Shown piece by piece: positions 35,999 to 45,126 of a stretch of 64,000 nucleotides of DNA. The translations under genes were made by a program, and so were the position numbers. This DNA is from Clostridiales bacterium (GTDB taxonomy: Bacteria > Bacillota > Clostridia > Christensenellales > Aristaeellaceae). The first letter of the stretch is position 1. Every line of letters begins with the position of its first letter. The stretch spans positions 37,311 to 101,310 of the forward strand of contig SFJH01000004.1 in the NCBI GenBank assembly GCA_004555155.1, in the 5' to 3' direction. The notes under the pieces are model-generated. The model saw only the letters and a program-made list of their open reading frames with translations. It searched no databases and had not been told where the DNA came from.

Positions 35999-36784
35999 AT
36001 GAAATTTGGCATTTGCATCGGCTTTGACCGTTTGGATCAGATCGAAATCGCGGCGCGGAGCGGCGCCGACTACATCGAAACCGGATTTGCGGCGATGACG
36101 CAGGCGAGCGATGCGGCTTTTGATGCGTTTTGCGAAGCGCTGACCCGATCCGGCGTGCGCTGCGAGGCGGCGAACGGTTTTTTGCCGGGCACGCTTCGGG
36201 TGACGGGCAGCGGCGTGGACGCGGGCGCGCTGCGGGCGTTTATGGAGAAGGGCATGCGGCGTGCCAGCCGGGCGGGCATTCGCACGGTGGTGTTCGGCTC
36301 GGGCGCGGCGCGCAGTCTGGACGGCGATACGTCGTTCCGCTGGGGCTTTGAGCAGCTGGCGTCCTTCCTTCGGGAAATCGCGGGGCCGGCGGCGGCGGAG
36401 TACGGCATCTCCATCGCCGTGGAGCCGCTGTGTCCGGCGGAGTCCAACATCATCAATACGGTGAAGGAGGGCGCGATGCTGGCGGCGGCTTCGGGTTATG
36501 CCAATGTCGGCGGCCTTGGCGATCTGTATCACATGGCGATTGTGAAAGACAGCTTCGACAATCTGCGCGCCCTGAAGGGCTGCCTGCTGCATGCGCACAT
36601 CTCCAATCCTGCACTGGATTCGCAGCGCCCGCGGCGCTTCCCGGCGGACGTGTCCGAGTGGGACTATCGCGGATTCATCGAGGCGGCGGAGGCAGCCGGA
36701 TGTCCCCGGTGCTCGGTGGAGGCCGGATGCGATGATTTCGCGGTGGAAGCGCCCCGCGCCATCGCCCTGCTGAAGAGCCTGTGA
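35999..36784 (+). CDS. Sugar phosphate isomerase/epimerase (TIM barrel)
   Basis: The ATG at 35999 (MKFGICIGFDRLDQ) follows GGGAGGATCGG and gives 261 residues. TIM-barrel strands and metal ligands are visible in IAVEPLCP, LGDLYHM, LLHAHISNP and CSVEAGCD. It resembles the hydroxypyruvate isomerase/xylose isomerase-like family and is distinct from the protein at 27.4 kb. The substrate is unknown. It probably shares the MreB-like gene's transcript. Confidence 0.85.
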   Translation: MKFGICIGFDRLDQIEIAARSGADYIETGFAAMTQASDAAFDAFCEALTRSGVRCEAANGFLPGTLRVTGSGVDAGALRAFMEKGMRRASRAGIRTVVFGSGAARSLDGDTSFRWGFEQLASFLREIAGPAAAEYGISIAVEPLCPAESNIINTVKEGAMLAAASGYANVGGLGDLYHMAIVKDSFDNLRALKGCLLHAHISNPALDSQRPRRFPADVSEWDYRGFIEAAEAAGCPRCSVEAGCDDFAVEAPRAIALLKSL

Positions 36785-36841
36785 GGGGCGGCTCGGCTGC
36801 CGAAAGGACCGGTTCACGGATGTTTTACGGCAAGCGTTTGA

Positions 36842-37588
36842 GTGCCAGTGCATGGCTGGGAGAGGCTCTGCCGCTATGCGCCGTTTGATCTGAGCGAAAG
36901 GAAGCCGAAGGCGATCCGGAATATCTCCGCGCTGGAAAGACAGTGCAAACTGCTGGAATCGCTTGACGTGCGCGCACTGAAACGGAAGTTTGAGAGGATT
37001 GCGTCAGCTCTGCCGAGCGATGACGACGTCACGGTCGCAATTTTTCCCGGCGATCCGGACGACGCAACGGTGAATGAGCGGCAGAACGGCGTGGTCGGCG
37101 GCTCGACGTTCGGCAATATGTATATCCGGGCGAACCCCTGCGTGGAGGGCTATGAGGATTGGATTGGGTATGTCTTTGCCCATGAGTATCATCACGCCGT
37201 GTGGGGCAATTACTGGTACGTGCTTCACGGCGGCGAGCTGGAGAACAAGCTGATCGACGCGCTGGTGATTGAAGGCGAAGCGGATTGCTTTGCGCTGGAT
37301 TTCTATCCGATGCTCAAGCCGCAGTGGCTGTTCGGCATGACCGAAGCGGAGATCGCCGCGATTTGGGAGGAGAAGTACCGGCCCGCCGCGGAGAAAACCG
37401 ACGTCGATGATGAAACCTATATGTTCGGAAGCGCGGCGCAGGGGATTCCCTGGTGCGCAGGATATGCCGTGGGCTATCGTCTGGTGAAGACATACCTGAG
37501 CGCCGTCGGGAAATCCGCTGCGGAGATTCTGGAAATCAGGCCGGAGCAGCTGCTCAGAGAGCTGACCGAGATGGGACGATGGAAGTAG
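36842..37588 (+). CDS. DUF2268 putative zinc-dependent protease
   Basis: The 248-codon frame contains the zinc motif HEYHHAVWG, with HExxH at residues 114-118, and a downstream EGEAD that may supply the third ligand. This matches DUF2268 (YjaZ-like) predicted proteases. The start is uncertain: the only early start is a GTG at 36842 immediately after an in-frame stop, without a ribosome-binding site, and an ATG in another frame (36820) opens MFYGKRL. The N-terminus may be frameshifted or truncated. Confidence 0.75.
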   Translation: MPVHGWERLCRYAPFDLSERKPKAIRNISALERQCKLLESLDVRALKRKFERIASALPSDDDVTVAIFPGDPDDATVNERQNGVVGGSTFGNMYIRANPCVEGYEDWIGYVFAHEYHHAVWGNYWYVLHGGELENKLIDALVIEGEADCFALDFYPMLKPQWLFGMTEAEIAAIWEEKYRPAAEKTDVDDETYMFGSAAQGIPWCAGYAVGYRLVKTYLSAVGKSAAEILEIRPEQLLRELTEMGRWK

Positions 37589-37619
37589 AGGCGGGCGGAA
37601 ACGGTCGCGTTTGACTGCA

Positions 37620-37654
37620 GGCATTCGGGTGTACGTGGCCCGGATGCCTTTTTT
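37620..37654 (+). terminator. Terminator after DUF2268 gene
   Basis: GGCATTCGGG (37620-37629) pairs with CCCGGATGCC (37639-37648), followed by six T. Confidence 0.8.
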
Positions 37655-37721
37655 GTCGGTCAGGCGTCCGGCTTTGCCAGGGCGTGCTTTCCCGGAGCCA
37701 TGATCTGACCCAAAACCGGGA

Positions 37722-37750
37722 TTGCGAAAGCGAAGCGGCTGTGATAAGAT
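37722..37750 (+). promoter_or_regulatory. Promoter of PfkB kinase gene
   Basis: TTGCGA (37722-37727), 17 bases, TAAGAT (37745-37750) with an extended -10 TG. Confidence 0.6.
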
Positions 37751-37775
37751 GAAGGCGAACAAGGGAGGCGGAACG

Positions 37776-38747
37776 ATGAAGGACGAACGAAGATGCGATG
37801 CGGTGATCATCGGTGCGGCGATCGCGGACATTCTGCTGCGGCCGGTGGATGAGACGGTGTTTTCGACGGGCTCCTGCGCGGTGGACAGCATCCGCATGAG
37901 CGTGGGCGGCGACGCGCTGAACGAGGCTACGGTGCTGGCGCGGCTGGGCCATGCGCCGATGCTGGCGACCAAATTGGGCTGCGACGGTGTGGCGGACTTC
38001 ATCCTCGCCCACTGCGCGCGGGAGGGCGTTGCGGTGCACGCCGTTCGCGACGGGGCGATGGACACGGGCATCAATGCCGTGCTGGTGCGCCCTGACGGCG
38101 AGCGCAGCTTCGTCACGAACCGCAATGGCAGTCTGCGGAGACTCTCGCTGGAGGACGCGCTGTCCGCGCTGGAGACGCCGGCGTTCGTTCAGGCGCGGGC
38201 GGTCTGTCTGGCCAGCATGTTCGTGTCGCCGCAGCTGGGGCTCACGGAGATGGAGGCGCTGTTTGCACGGGTGAAATCGGCGGGCAAGCTGCTTTGCGCC
38301 GACAGCACGAAGCGCAAGCATGGCGAGACGGTCGCGGACGCCGCCGGTGCGCTGGGATATCTGGATTATTTCTTGCCCAACCTGGATGAAGCGCAGCTGC
38401 TGACCGGCTGCGATGAACCCGATGCGATGGCTGACGCGCTATTGGATGCGGGCGTGAAGCACGTGGCGCTGAAGCTGGGCGGGCGGGGCTGTCTTCTGAA
38501 GAGCGGAGGGGAGCGGACGATCGTGCCCGCGTATCCGGATGCGGTCTGCGTGGACACCACCGGCGCGGGCGATACCTTTGCGGCGGCGTTCATCGCGGCG
38601 CTGCTGGAGGGGCGTTCCTTCGCGGAGTGCGGCGCGTATGCGAATGCGGCGGCGTCGGTCTGCATCGAGCGGCTGGGCGCGACGTCCGCGAAGCTTGCGC
38701 CCGCCGAGGTGTGCCGCCGGTATGAGCGGATTCTTCTTCGAATGTAA
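37776..38747 (+). CDS. PfkB-family carbohydrate/nucleoside kinase
   Basis: The ATG at 37776 (MKDERRCDAV) follows GGGAGG, giving 323 residues. It shows the ribokinase N-terminal Gly-Gly site (SVGGDALNEA) and the catalytic anion-hole motif DTTGAGDTFAAAF with the general-base Asp. It phosphorylates the hydroxymethyl group of a sugar or nucleoside. The substrate is not predictable. It is likely monocistronic, with the MATE gene 103 bases downstream. Confidence 0.9.
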   Translation: MKDERRCDAVIIGAAIADILLRPVDETVFSTGSCAVDSIRMSVGGDALNEATVLARLGHAPMLATKLGCDGVADFILAHCAREGVAVHAVRDGAMDTGINAVLVRPDGERSFVTNRNGSLRRLSLEDALSALETPAFVQARAVCLASMFVSPQLGLTEMEALFARVKSAGKLLCADSTKRKHGETVADAAGALGYLDYFLPNLDEAQLLTGCDEPDAMADALLDAGVKHVALKLGGRGCLLKSGGERTIVPAYPDAVCVDTTGAGDTFAAAFIAALLEGRSFAECGAYANAAASVCIERLGATSAKLAPAEVCRRYERILLRM

Positions 38748-38850
38748 AATGTTTATTCTGCGCTGTCTCAAACCTTGCATGGGTTATTGGATTTAATTTT
38801 GTCATGGTAAAATAAGAAAGAATAGATTTGAAGGTTTACAGGAGGAGAAG

Positions 38851-40281
38851 ATGAGCGGAAAACTGAGACAAATGTTTGGCGCACAGGATATGACGGTTGG
38901 ACGGCCGCTGGCCAATCTGGCGGCGTTTTCCATTCCGCTGCTGATCGGAAATCTGGCGCAGCAGATGTACAACACCGTGGACTCCATCATCGTGGGCCGT
39001 TACGTGGGCGACAACGCGCTGGCGGCGGTCGGCGCGGCGAATCCGATTCTGAATCTGCTCTTGCTGCTGTTCATGGGCATCTCCACGGGCGCGGGCATTC
39101 TGGTGGCGCAGTACTTCGGTGCGCGCCGTCCCCGGGAGCTAACCAGCGCGGTGGGCACGTGCCTGGCGCTGACGTTCTTCGCCAGCCTGATCATCATGGT
39201 CGTCGGCCCGCTGGTCACGCCGCCGCTGATGCGCCTGCTGAAGACGCCGCCTGAGGTCTACGGCATGGCGGTGGACTATCTGACGATCATCTGCGTGGGC
39301 ATCATCGGCTGCGGCTATTACAACATCGTCTCCGGCATTCTGCGCGGCATGGGCGATTCCATCACGCCGCTGCTGTTTTTGATCGTGGCCTGCGTGCTGA
39401 ACATCTTCCTGGACATCCTGTTTGTTGCGAAGTTCAACATGGCGGCTGCGGGCGTGGCGCTGGCCACAGTGATTGCCCAGTTCATCTCGGCGATTCTGTG
39501 CATCTGGCGGCTGATGCGGATGCGCGACGTGGTGCAGCTGACCCGCCGCTCGCTGGTGCCCGACCGGCAGATGACCCGCGACACCATCCGGCTGGGCCTG
39601 CCCTCCGGACTGAGCCAGATGATCTTCTCGCTGGCGAGCATCGTGATTCAGTCGCTGACCAACTCCTTCGGCCCCAGCGTGATGGCCTGCTCCGTGGTGG
39701 TCATGCGCGTGGACGGCTTCGCGATGATGCCGAACTTCACCTTCGGCGCGGCGCTGACCACCTTTGTGGGACAGAACGTGGGCGCGCGCCGTCTGGATCG
39801 CGTGAAGGAGGGCGTGCGCGAGGGCTTGGTTGCCGGACTGGCGATTGCCGTGGTGCTGGTGGCATGCATTCTGGGCTTCGGCGAGGCGCTGATGCGCATG
39901 TTCACCGAGACCGAGGAGGTCGTGCAGCTGGGCATGCACATGATGCGCATTCTGGCGGTGGGCTACATTGCCATGGCCGTCACCCAGAGCCTCTTCGGCG
40001 TGATGCGCGGCGCGGGCGACACCGTGACGCCCATGTGGGTGTCCTTCGTCACCACCGTGGTGATTCGCACGCCCATCGCCTATCTGCTGGCGTATCTGAC
40101 GGGCTCGCCCGATTCGCTGTTCATCTCGCTGCTGACCGCCTGGATCATGGGCGCGGTGATCACGTCGGTGCTGTACCGCATGGGCGTGTGGAAGCGCAAG
40201 GCGGAGAAGGTCGGCGCGGCCATGGAGACGATGCAGGTCGAACCGGCAGTCGACCGCCCCGAGGGCGAGCTCGAGGCGTAA
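38851..40281 (+). CDS. MATE family efflux transporter
   Basis: The 476-residue protein has about 12 membrane helices and the MATE pattern IPLLIGNLAQQMYNTVDSI near the N-terminus. It exports cationic compounds by Na+ or H+ antiport. AGGAGGAG precedes the ATG. A possible upstream promoter (TTATTG-18-TAAAAT) is weak. A second, dissimilar MATE gene lies at 42.4-43.8 kb. Confidence 0.93.
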   Translation: MSGKLRQMFGAQDMTVGRPLANLAAFSIPLLIGNLAQQMYNTVDSIIVGRYVGDNALAAVGAANPILNLLLLLFMGISTGAGILVAQYFGARRPRELTSAVGTCLALTFFASLIIMVVGPLVTPPLMRLLKTPPEVYGMAVDYLTIICVGIIGCGYYNIVSGILRGMGDSITPLLFLIVACVLNIFLDILFVAKFNMAAAGVALATVIAQFISAILCIWRLMRMRDVVQLTRRSLVPDRQMTRDTIRLGLPSGLSQMIFSLASIVIQSLTNSFGPSVMACSVVVMRVDGFAMMPNFTFGAALTTFVGQNVGARRLDRVKEGVREGLVAGLAIAVVLVACILGFGEALMRMFTETEEVVQLGMHMMRILAVGYIAMAVTQSLFGVMRGAGDTVTPMWVSFVTTVVIRTPIAYLLAYLTGSPDSLFISLLTAWIMGAVITSVLYRMGVWKRKAEKVGAAMETMQVEPAVDRPEGELEA

Positions 40282-40299
40282 ACAGAGACGGCGCAAATG

Positions 40300-40334
40300 A
40301 AAAATCCATCCGATTGAAGTCGGATGGATTTTTT
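40300..40334. terminator. Bidirectional terminator, MATE gene and serine hydrolase
   Basis: AAAATCCATCCGA pairs with TCGGATGGATTTT around a TTGAAG loop. T-runs follow on both strands, and the flanking genes converge. Confidence 0.85.
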
Positions 40335-40345
40335 GCTGTGAAGCG

Positions 40346-41467
40346 TCAGGCGCCCAGTCCCTCGTAGATCAGATCGCGGATGGCGGGGTGGAACTCGCTG
40401 TAAGCGCGGCCGCAGGAGAGCACGTGCTGGACGTAGAAGGCGGAGAGGTGATGCTCGGGATCGATCATCGTCCACGCGCCCGCCGCGCCGTCCCAGCCGA
40501 ACTCGCCGACGGGACTGCGGGAGGTCGAAGCGTCCACCAGCGTGCGCACGCCCAGACCATAGGAATACCCGACCTTCCCGCACAGATCGAAGTCCGCGCG
40601 GCACGCGCCCTTCTGACGATCCCTGCGCAGCTCGTCGATGGACGCGGGGGAGAGGATGTGCGCGCCGGTGCGGCCCACGCCGCCGTTGGCCAGCGCGTCG
40701 GGCAGCAGGACGTAGCTGTCCAGGTCGCTGAGAAGTCCCGCGCCGCCGCTGTCGTAGGCCGGAGAGAGCACATAGGCGTTGACGCGGCGATCCCGGGGAT
40801 GGGGCTGCTCCTGCTCGTCCCACTGATAGGCCGCGGCCAGACGATCCATCTGATCCGCAGTGGGATGGAAGGTGATGCTCTTCATGCCCAGGGGCTCGAC
40901 GATGTTTTCGCGGACGAATTCGGCAAAGGTCTTGCCGGAGACGACCTCGATCACCGCCGCCATCACGTCGTGGCAGAGACTGTAGCGGAAGCGCGTTCCG
41001 GGATCGAACCCCAGCGGCCGCTGGGCGAAGGCGTTCACGATCTGAAGGGTCGCGGCTTTGTCGCCGTATGCTTCCAGACAGGCCCGGATGGCGGGCGTGT
41101 TCAGTTCGTAGTCCAGACCGCCCTGCATGCTCATCAGGTGCTCCAGCGTCATCACCGTGCGCGCCGGGCGAACGGTTTCGCCGTCCAGAAAGGTCAGATT
41201 TTCGTAGGCGGGCAGGTATTTGGACACGGGATCGTCCAGGCGCATGGCACCGCGTTCGATCAGCTGCATGGCGGCGGTCATGGTGAAGAGCTTGGTGGCG
41301 GAGTAGAGCCAGTAGGTCTCGTCGCCGCAAATGGGCTGGCCGGGACGGCCCTCGCCCGCCATGTGGCGGTAGATGGGTTCGTGATGGAGAAACACGGTCA
41401 TGGCGCAGCCGGGAACGCCTTTCTCCGGAAGCGCGTCCAGATATCGGGTCAGAGCATCAAAGTTCAT
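40346..41467 (-). CDS. Serine hydrolase, beta-lactamase class C-like family
   Basis: The ATG at 41467, behind AGGAGG, gives 373 residues. The catalytic SxxK is SATK at Ser56-Lys59. The expected YxN motif reads YSL in FRYSLCHDV, so the Asn is replaced. A C-terminal HxG-like segment is not clear. There is no signal peptide, so it is probably a cytoplasmic esterase or peptidase rather than a resistance enzyme. The next gene upstream overlaps nothing and lies 32 bases away. Confidence 0.87.
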   Translation of the reverse strand: MNFDALTRYLDALPEKGVPGCAMTVFLHHEPIYRHMAGEGRPGQPICGDETYWLYSATKLFTMTAAMQLIERGAMRLDDPVSKYLPAYENLTFLDGETVRPARTVMTLEHLMSMQGGLDYELNTPAIRACLEAYGDKAATLQIVNAFAQRPLGFDPGTRFRYSLCHDVMAAVIEVVSGKTFAEFVRENIVEPLGMKSITFHPTADQMDRLAAAYQWDEQEQPHPRDRRVNAYVLSPAYDSGGAGLLSDLDSYVLLPDALANGGVGRTGAHILSPASIDELRRDRQKGACRADFDLCGKVGYSYGLGVRTLVDASTSRSPVGEFGWDGAAGAWTMIDPEHHLSAFYVQHVLSCGRAYSEFHPAIRDLIYEGLGA

Positions 41468-41499
41468 ACAATAACCTCCTGCGCGGCGACGCCGCGATT

Positions 41500-42411
41500 T
41501 CAATCGAACAGTCCTTCCACCTTCGCGCAGCTGCTCTCCTTGCAGCGCAGCGTGGCCGAAGCCAGCCGCGCGCCCACGGCCACGGCCTGCCGCAGCGACC
41601 TGCCGCGATTCAGCGCCATCACCGTGCCGGCAAAGAAAGCGTCGCCCGCGCCGGTGGAATCCACCATCTCGGCGGGCACGGCGGGGCAGTGTCCGGCTTC
41701 GCCGGAGTCGCCGTCGAAGTAGACCGCGCCCTTTTCGCCCATCGTGATCACCATGGAGCGAATCCCGGCGCGCTTCGCACCCGCGATCAGCGCGTCGAGC
41801 ATTTCGAAGGGCGTGTTTTGCGTCAGATCCGCACCGAACAGCCGTCCGGCTTCGATCTCATTGCAGATGAACACGCGCACATGCCGTAGAAATTCAGGCC
41901 GGCGCAGGATCACGCCCATATTGCCGACGATGGCGTAGACGGGCTTGCCATGCTTTTCCGCCAGTTCGAGCACCGTCTCGGCGATGGACTCGTTCATGTC
42001 GATTTCGAGAATCACGTTTTCCGCGGCGGAGACGATCTCCTCGCCGTGGGCGCGGAGGTATGCCTCCAGCGGGCGGAAGTCCGGCTGCTTGGATACGGAG
42101 CCGACCAGATCGCCGTGCTCGTCCAGAATTGCCAGCCACATGCCCATGCCGTCCTCCGCGAACAGCGTGTGGCGCAGGTCGACGCCCAGTCCTTCCAGGC
42201 GCTCGCGCACCTCACGGCCGAGCGCGGAATGGTCCGTCATGCTGACGAAGGACGCCTTCACGCCCTGATTTCCGAAGTCCTCGCAGACGTTGCGGCACAC
42301 GCCGCCGTGCACGAACTGCACCGCGCCGATGTTTGTGCCCGTGGGCGAGTAGTGCTCAAAGGCAAATCCCTTCACGTCCACAAAGACTGCGCCGATGATC
42401 GCCGTATCCAT
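41500..42411 (-). CDS. PfkB-family kinase (pseudouridine/ribokinase-like)
   Basis: The ATG at 42411 (MDTAIIGAVFVDVKG) follows a GGGGGAA site, giving 303 residues. The substrate glycines appear in FVHGGVCRNVCED and the catalytic motif in DSTGAGDAFFAG. The arrangement resembles pseudouridine kinase and related nucleoside kinases, but no PsuG glycosidase gene is adjacent. It lies between a serine hydrolase and a MATE pump on one strand. Confidence 0.88.
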   Translation of the reverse strand: MDTAIIGAVFVDVKGFAFEHYSPTGTNIGAVQFVHGGVCRNVCEDFGNQGVKASFVSMTDHSALGREVRERLEGLGVDLRHTLFAEDGMGMWLAILDEHGDLVGSVSKQPDFRPLEAYLRAHGEEIVSAAENVILEIDMNESIAETVLELAEKHGKPVYAIVGNMGVILRRPEFLRHVRVFICNEIEAGRLFGADLTQNTPFEMLDALIAGAKRAGIRSMVITMGEKGAVYFDGDSGEAGHCPAVPAEMVDSTGAGDAFFAGTVMALNRGRSLRQAVAVGARLASATLRCKESSCAKVEGLFD

Positions 42412-42430
42412 GAAGATTCCCCCATCCTTG

Positions 42431-43822
42431 TCATGCGGCTTGATGAAATCCAAGGCTGCGCTTCCAGCGGCCGCCGAAATAGCGCAGGCCCAGCAGCAGC
42501 GCACGGGACACGTTGTCCCCTACCATGCACAGCCAGACCGCCGTCAGGCCGAGTCCCAGTCCCCGCACGCAGATCAGCGTGCCCAGCACGCGCACGCCCC
42601 ACATGGTGATCAGCGAGACCGCGAAGGGATACTTCGTCTGGCCCACGCCGTGAAATACGCCCTCGAAGATGATCATCGCGGCGTACAGCGGCTCGGAGCA
42701 GGCGACGATGCGCAGAATCTTCGCACCGCCCGCGATGACCTCCGCGTCTGCGGTGAAGATGGACATCATAAAGCCCGGGAAGGCGAACAGGATCGCGCCG
42801 GTGATCGTCATCAGTCCCATGCTGACCAGCAGGATGGTTCTCGAGACGCTGTCCAGCTTTTTCTCGTCGCCCTCGCCCAGGGCGCTGCCGCTCAGCGTGG
42901 ACGCGGCGGCCTGCATGCCGAAGCCGGGGATGTAGAAGGCCTGCTCCGCAGTCAGTGCGATGGAGTGGGTGGCCAGAGCGGTCTTGCCCAAGGATGTGAC
43001 CAGCGCGGAAAACGCCACTTGTCCGCCGAACACGCCGATGTTCTGCAGCGCCACCGGGAGACCCACGCGGACGCAGCTGTTCATGACCTCGCCGTCCCAG
43101 CGCTTTTTCAGCTTGATCGGCGAGAGCACGGGACTGGAGAGCACCTTGTACAGCATCATCGCTCCGCTGAACGTCACGGCGATCGCCGACGCGATGGCTG
43201 CGCCCACCACGCCCCAGCCCGCGCCGGGAACCGTGAACACCGCGCCTGCCAGCGCGACCTGTCGGGTCGGGAAGATCAGCAGGAAGTTGAGCAGGACGTT
43301 GATGGCGTTCATGCCCAGGTTCACCAGCATCGGCGTGCGGGTGTCGCCCGAGGCGCGCAGTGCGCTGCCAAGGATATACGAAAGCGCGCGGAAGATCAGC
43401 GGCGCGCACAGAATGGCGAAGTACAGATATCCATCCTGGCGGATGTCCGGCTCCGCACCCAGCCAGCCGGGCAGGCGGGGCGCAGCCAGTTCGGTGATCA
43501 GCGTCATGGCGACGCCCACGATGAGCGCCAGCCATATGCCCTGCTGGGCGGCGCTGCGGGCGCGGTCGAGGTTCTTCGCGCCGATGGCGCGGGCGATGCA
43601 GGCCAGTACGCCTGCGCCCATGGCCCACAGCGGCGCGTTGGTCAGCCAGGTGACGGTGGTAGTGAGCCCCACCGCCGCCATGGCCCGCACACCCAGTCGA
43701 CCCACCATGGCCGAGTCCGCGTACTGAACGATGGTCTGCAGCGCCTGCTCCACCATGGCGGGCCATGCCAGCGCAAGGATCGTCGCCAGCATTGTCCGCG
43801 ATTGCTTTTCGGGTTGAGACAT
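42431..43822 (-). CDS. MATE family efflux transporter
   Basis: The 463-residue protein has about 12 hydrophobic helices and the MATE hallmark LAWPAMVEQALQTIVQYADS near the N-terminus. It is 20 bases upstream of the PfkB kinase on the same strand. Its substrate is unknown. The 189-base gap to the glycosyltransferase gene (43823-44011) contains GC-rich inverted repeats and no gene. Confidence 0.92.
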   Translation of the reverse strand: MSQPEKQSRTMLATILALAWPAMVEQALQTIVQYADSAMVGRLGVRAMAAVGLTTTVTWLTNAPLWAMGAGVLACIARAIGAKNLDRARSAAQQGIWLALIVGVAMTLITELAAPRLPGWLGAEPDIRQDGYLYFAILCAPLIFRALSYILGSALRASGDTRTPMLVNLGMNAINVLLNFLLIFPTRQVALAGAVFTVPGAGWGVVGAAIASAIAVTFSGAMMLYKVLSSPVLSPIKLKKRWDGEVMNSCVRVGLPVALQNIGVFGGQVAFSALVTSLGKTALATHSIALTAEQAFYIPGFGMQAAASTLSGSALGEGDEKKLDSVSRTILLVSMGLMTITGAILFAFPGFMMSIFTADAEVIAGGAKILRIVACSEPLYAAMIIFEGVFHGVGQTKYPFAVSLITMWGVRVLGTLICVRGLGLGLTAVWLCMVGDNVSRALLLGLRYFGGRWKRSLGFHQAA

Positions 43823-44011
43823 GTTTTTTCACTCCATTGTGTTGGCTTTCAGCATTTGCCGCAGCGCTCCTGTCGCCGATATCCCCGCGTGCGAACCCGT
43901 GCGGGGCGGAAGACGCGCTACCGGTCGGCGGGAGGGGACGGCTCTCCTCCGCGCGGGAGAGATTGGCGCGGGAATCATGAAACCCGCATCCGGGATTTGA
44001 CCGAAGGGATC

Positions 44012-45115
44012 TCAGCCGCCGGCAAGGCGGCGGTAATCGGCCTCCAGTTCCCTGGCGGCGGAGACGAGGTCGTAGCCTGCGCGGGAGACGGCTTCCATCC
44101 CCGTGCGGCTGGCGGCGGCGCGGTCGGCGGCGGGCAGATCCAGCACCGCGCTGACCCAGCTCTCCGCGTTCAGCGGCAGGAACTGCGCGCTTCGGACAAA
44201 GGCGCAGTCGGGCGTGATCGCGTCGGACATCAGCACGGGCAGTCCGGCGCACTGCCATTCCAGCGCCACGGTGGGGAAGCCCTCGTGCAGCGACGGAAGC
44301 AGCATGGCGTCCATCATCTGCAAAAGCCGCGGCACATCCGTGCGCGTGCCCAGAAAGCGAACGCGCTCCGAGACGCCCAGCGCCCGGGCCTTCTCCTCGA
44401 TTTCCGCGCGCAGCGGGCCGTCGCCCACCAGCACCAGCAGGTAATCGGGACTGCGCCGGGACACCTCCGCAAAGACCTCCAGCAGAAAGGCGTGGTTTTT
44501 GGCCGGGGTGAAATTGGCGACACAGCCCAGTACCGTGCGGTTTTCACAGTTGAATTCCCGCCGCAGCGTCTCGCGCACCTCGGCGTCGAAGGCGAAGCTG
44601 CGGGTGTCGACGGCGTTTCGCACCACGGTGAACGGCCGGCGGCCGAACAGCCAGCGCCCGGCTTCTTCGCCGCAGGCCATGGCGTGCGTGTAGAGACCGT
44701 TGAACAGCGGGCGCAGCAGATGGTGCAGCGCCGCGTATTTGCAGCGGCTGTTGTGGCTGTGGGCGATGCGCACCTTCGCGCCGCCTAGCCGCGCCGCCAA
44801 CAGGTCAATGGCCAGCGTGCAGGAATTGCCGTGGCAGTGCACCACGTCGTAATCGTTTTCGCGAACGGTCTTCGCGACAAACCGCACATAGCGCAGCGGA
44901 TGCTTCAGCCGATGGGGCGCGATGAGCACGTCGCCGCCCAGCGCCTCCGCCTTCGCGCGGATGCCGTCGTCGTCGATGCGGTAGCTCAGAAAATCCGCGC
45001 GCACGCCCTTCATCTGCCCGACCAGGCGCAGGGGAAACAGCGTCTGACCGTTGAACTTCATGGGCGTGGTGATCAGCTCCAGCGCGCGGAGTTCATTTTT
45101 TCGGGATGCGCACAT
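44012..45115 (-). CDS. Glycosyltransferase family 4-like (GT-B)
   Basis: The ATG at 45115 (MCASRKNE) follows AGAGGAG, giving 367 residues. It is a GT-B fold with the donor-site block NFTPAKNHAFLLEVF and the EGFPTVALEWQ motif, which corresponds to the EX7E region. The N-terminal half contains DVVHCHGN. It would transfer a sugar to a cell-surface glycan or lipid on the cytoplasmic side. It lies 11 bases after the GT2 gene. Confidence 0.9.
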   Translation of the reverse strand: MCASRKNELRALELITTPMKFNGQTLFPLRLVGQMKGVRADFLSYRIDDDGIRAKAEALGGDVLIAPHRLKHPLRYVRFVAKTVRENDYDVVHCHGNSCTLAIDLLAARLGGAKVRIAHSHNSRCKYAALHHLLRPLFNGLYTHAMACGEEAGRWLFGRRPFTVVRNAVDTRSFAFDAEVRETLRREFNCENRTVLGCVANFTPAKNHAFLLEVFAEVSRRSPDYLLVLVGDGPLRAEIEEKARALGVSERVRFLGTRTDVPRLLQMMDAMLLPSLHEGFPTVALEWQCAGLPVLMSDAITPDCAFVRSAQFLPLNAESWVSAVLDLPAADRAAASRTGMEAVSRAGYDLVSAARELEADYRRLAGG

Positions 45116-45126
45116 GGCGGCTCCTC

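Noticed and set aside
40346..41467. Beta-lactam resistance gene
   Set aside because: The SxxK is present, but there is no signal peptide and the YxN motif is altered; a cytoplasmic hydrolase is more likely.
42395..44788. 797-codon plus-strand ORF
   Set aside because: It runs antisense through a MATE pump and a glycosyltransferase; composition is that of a shadow frame.
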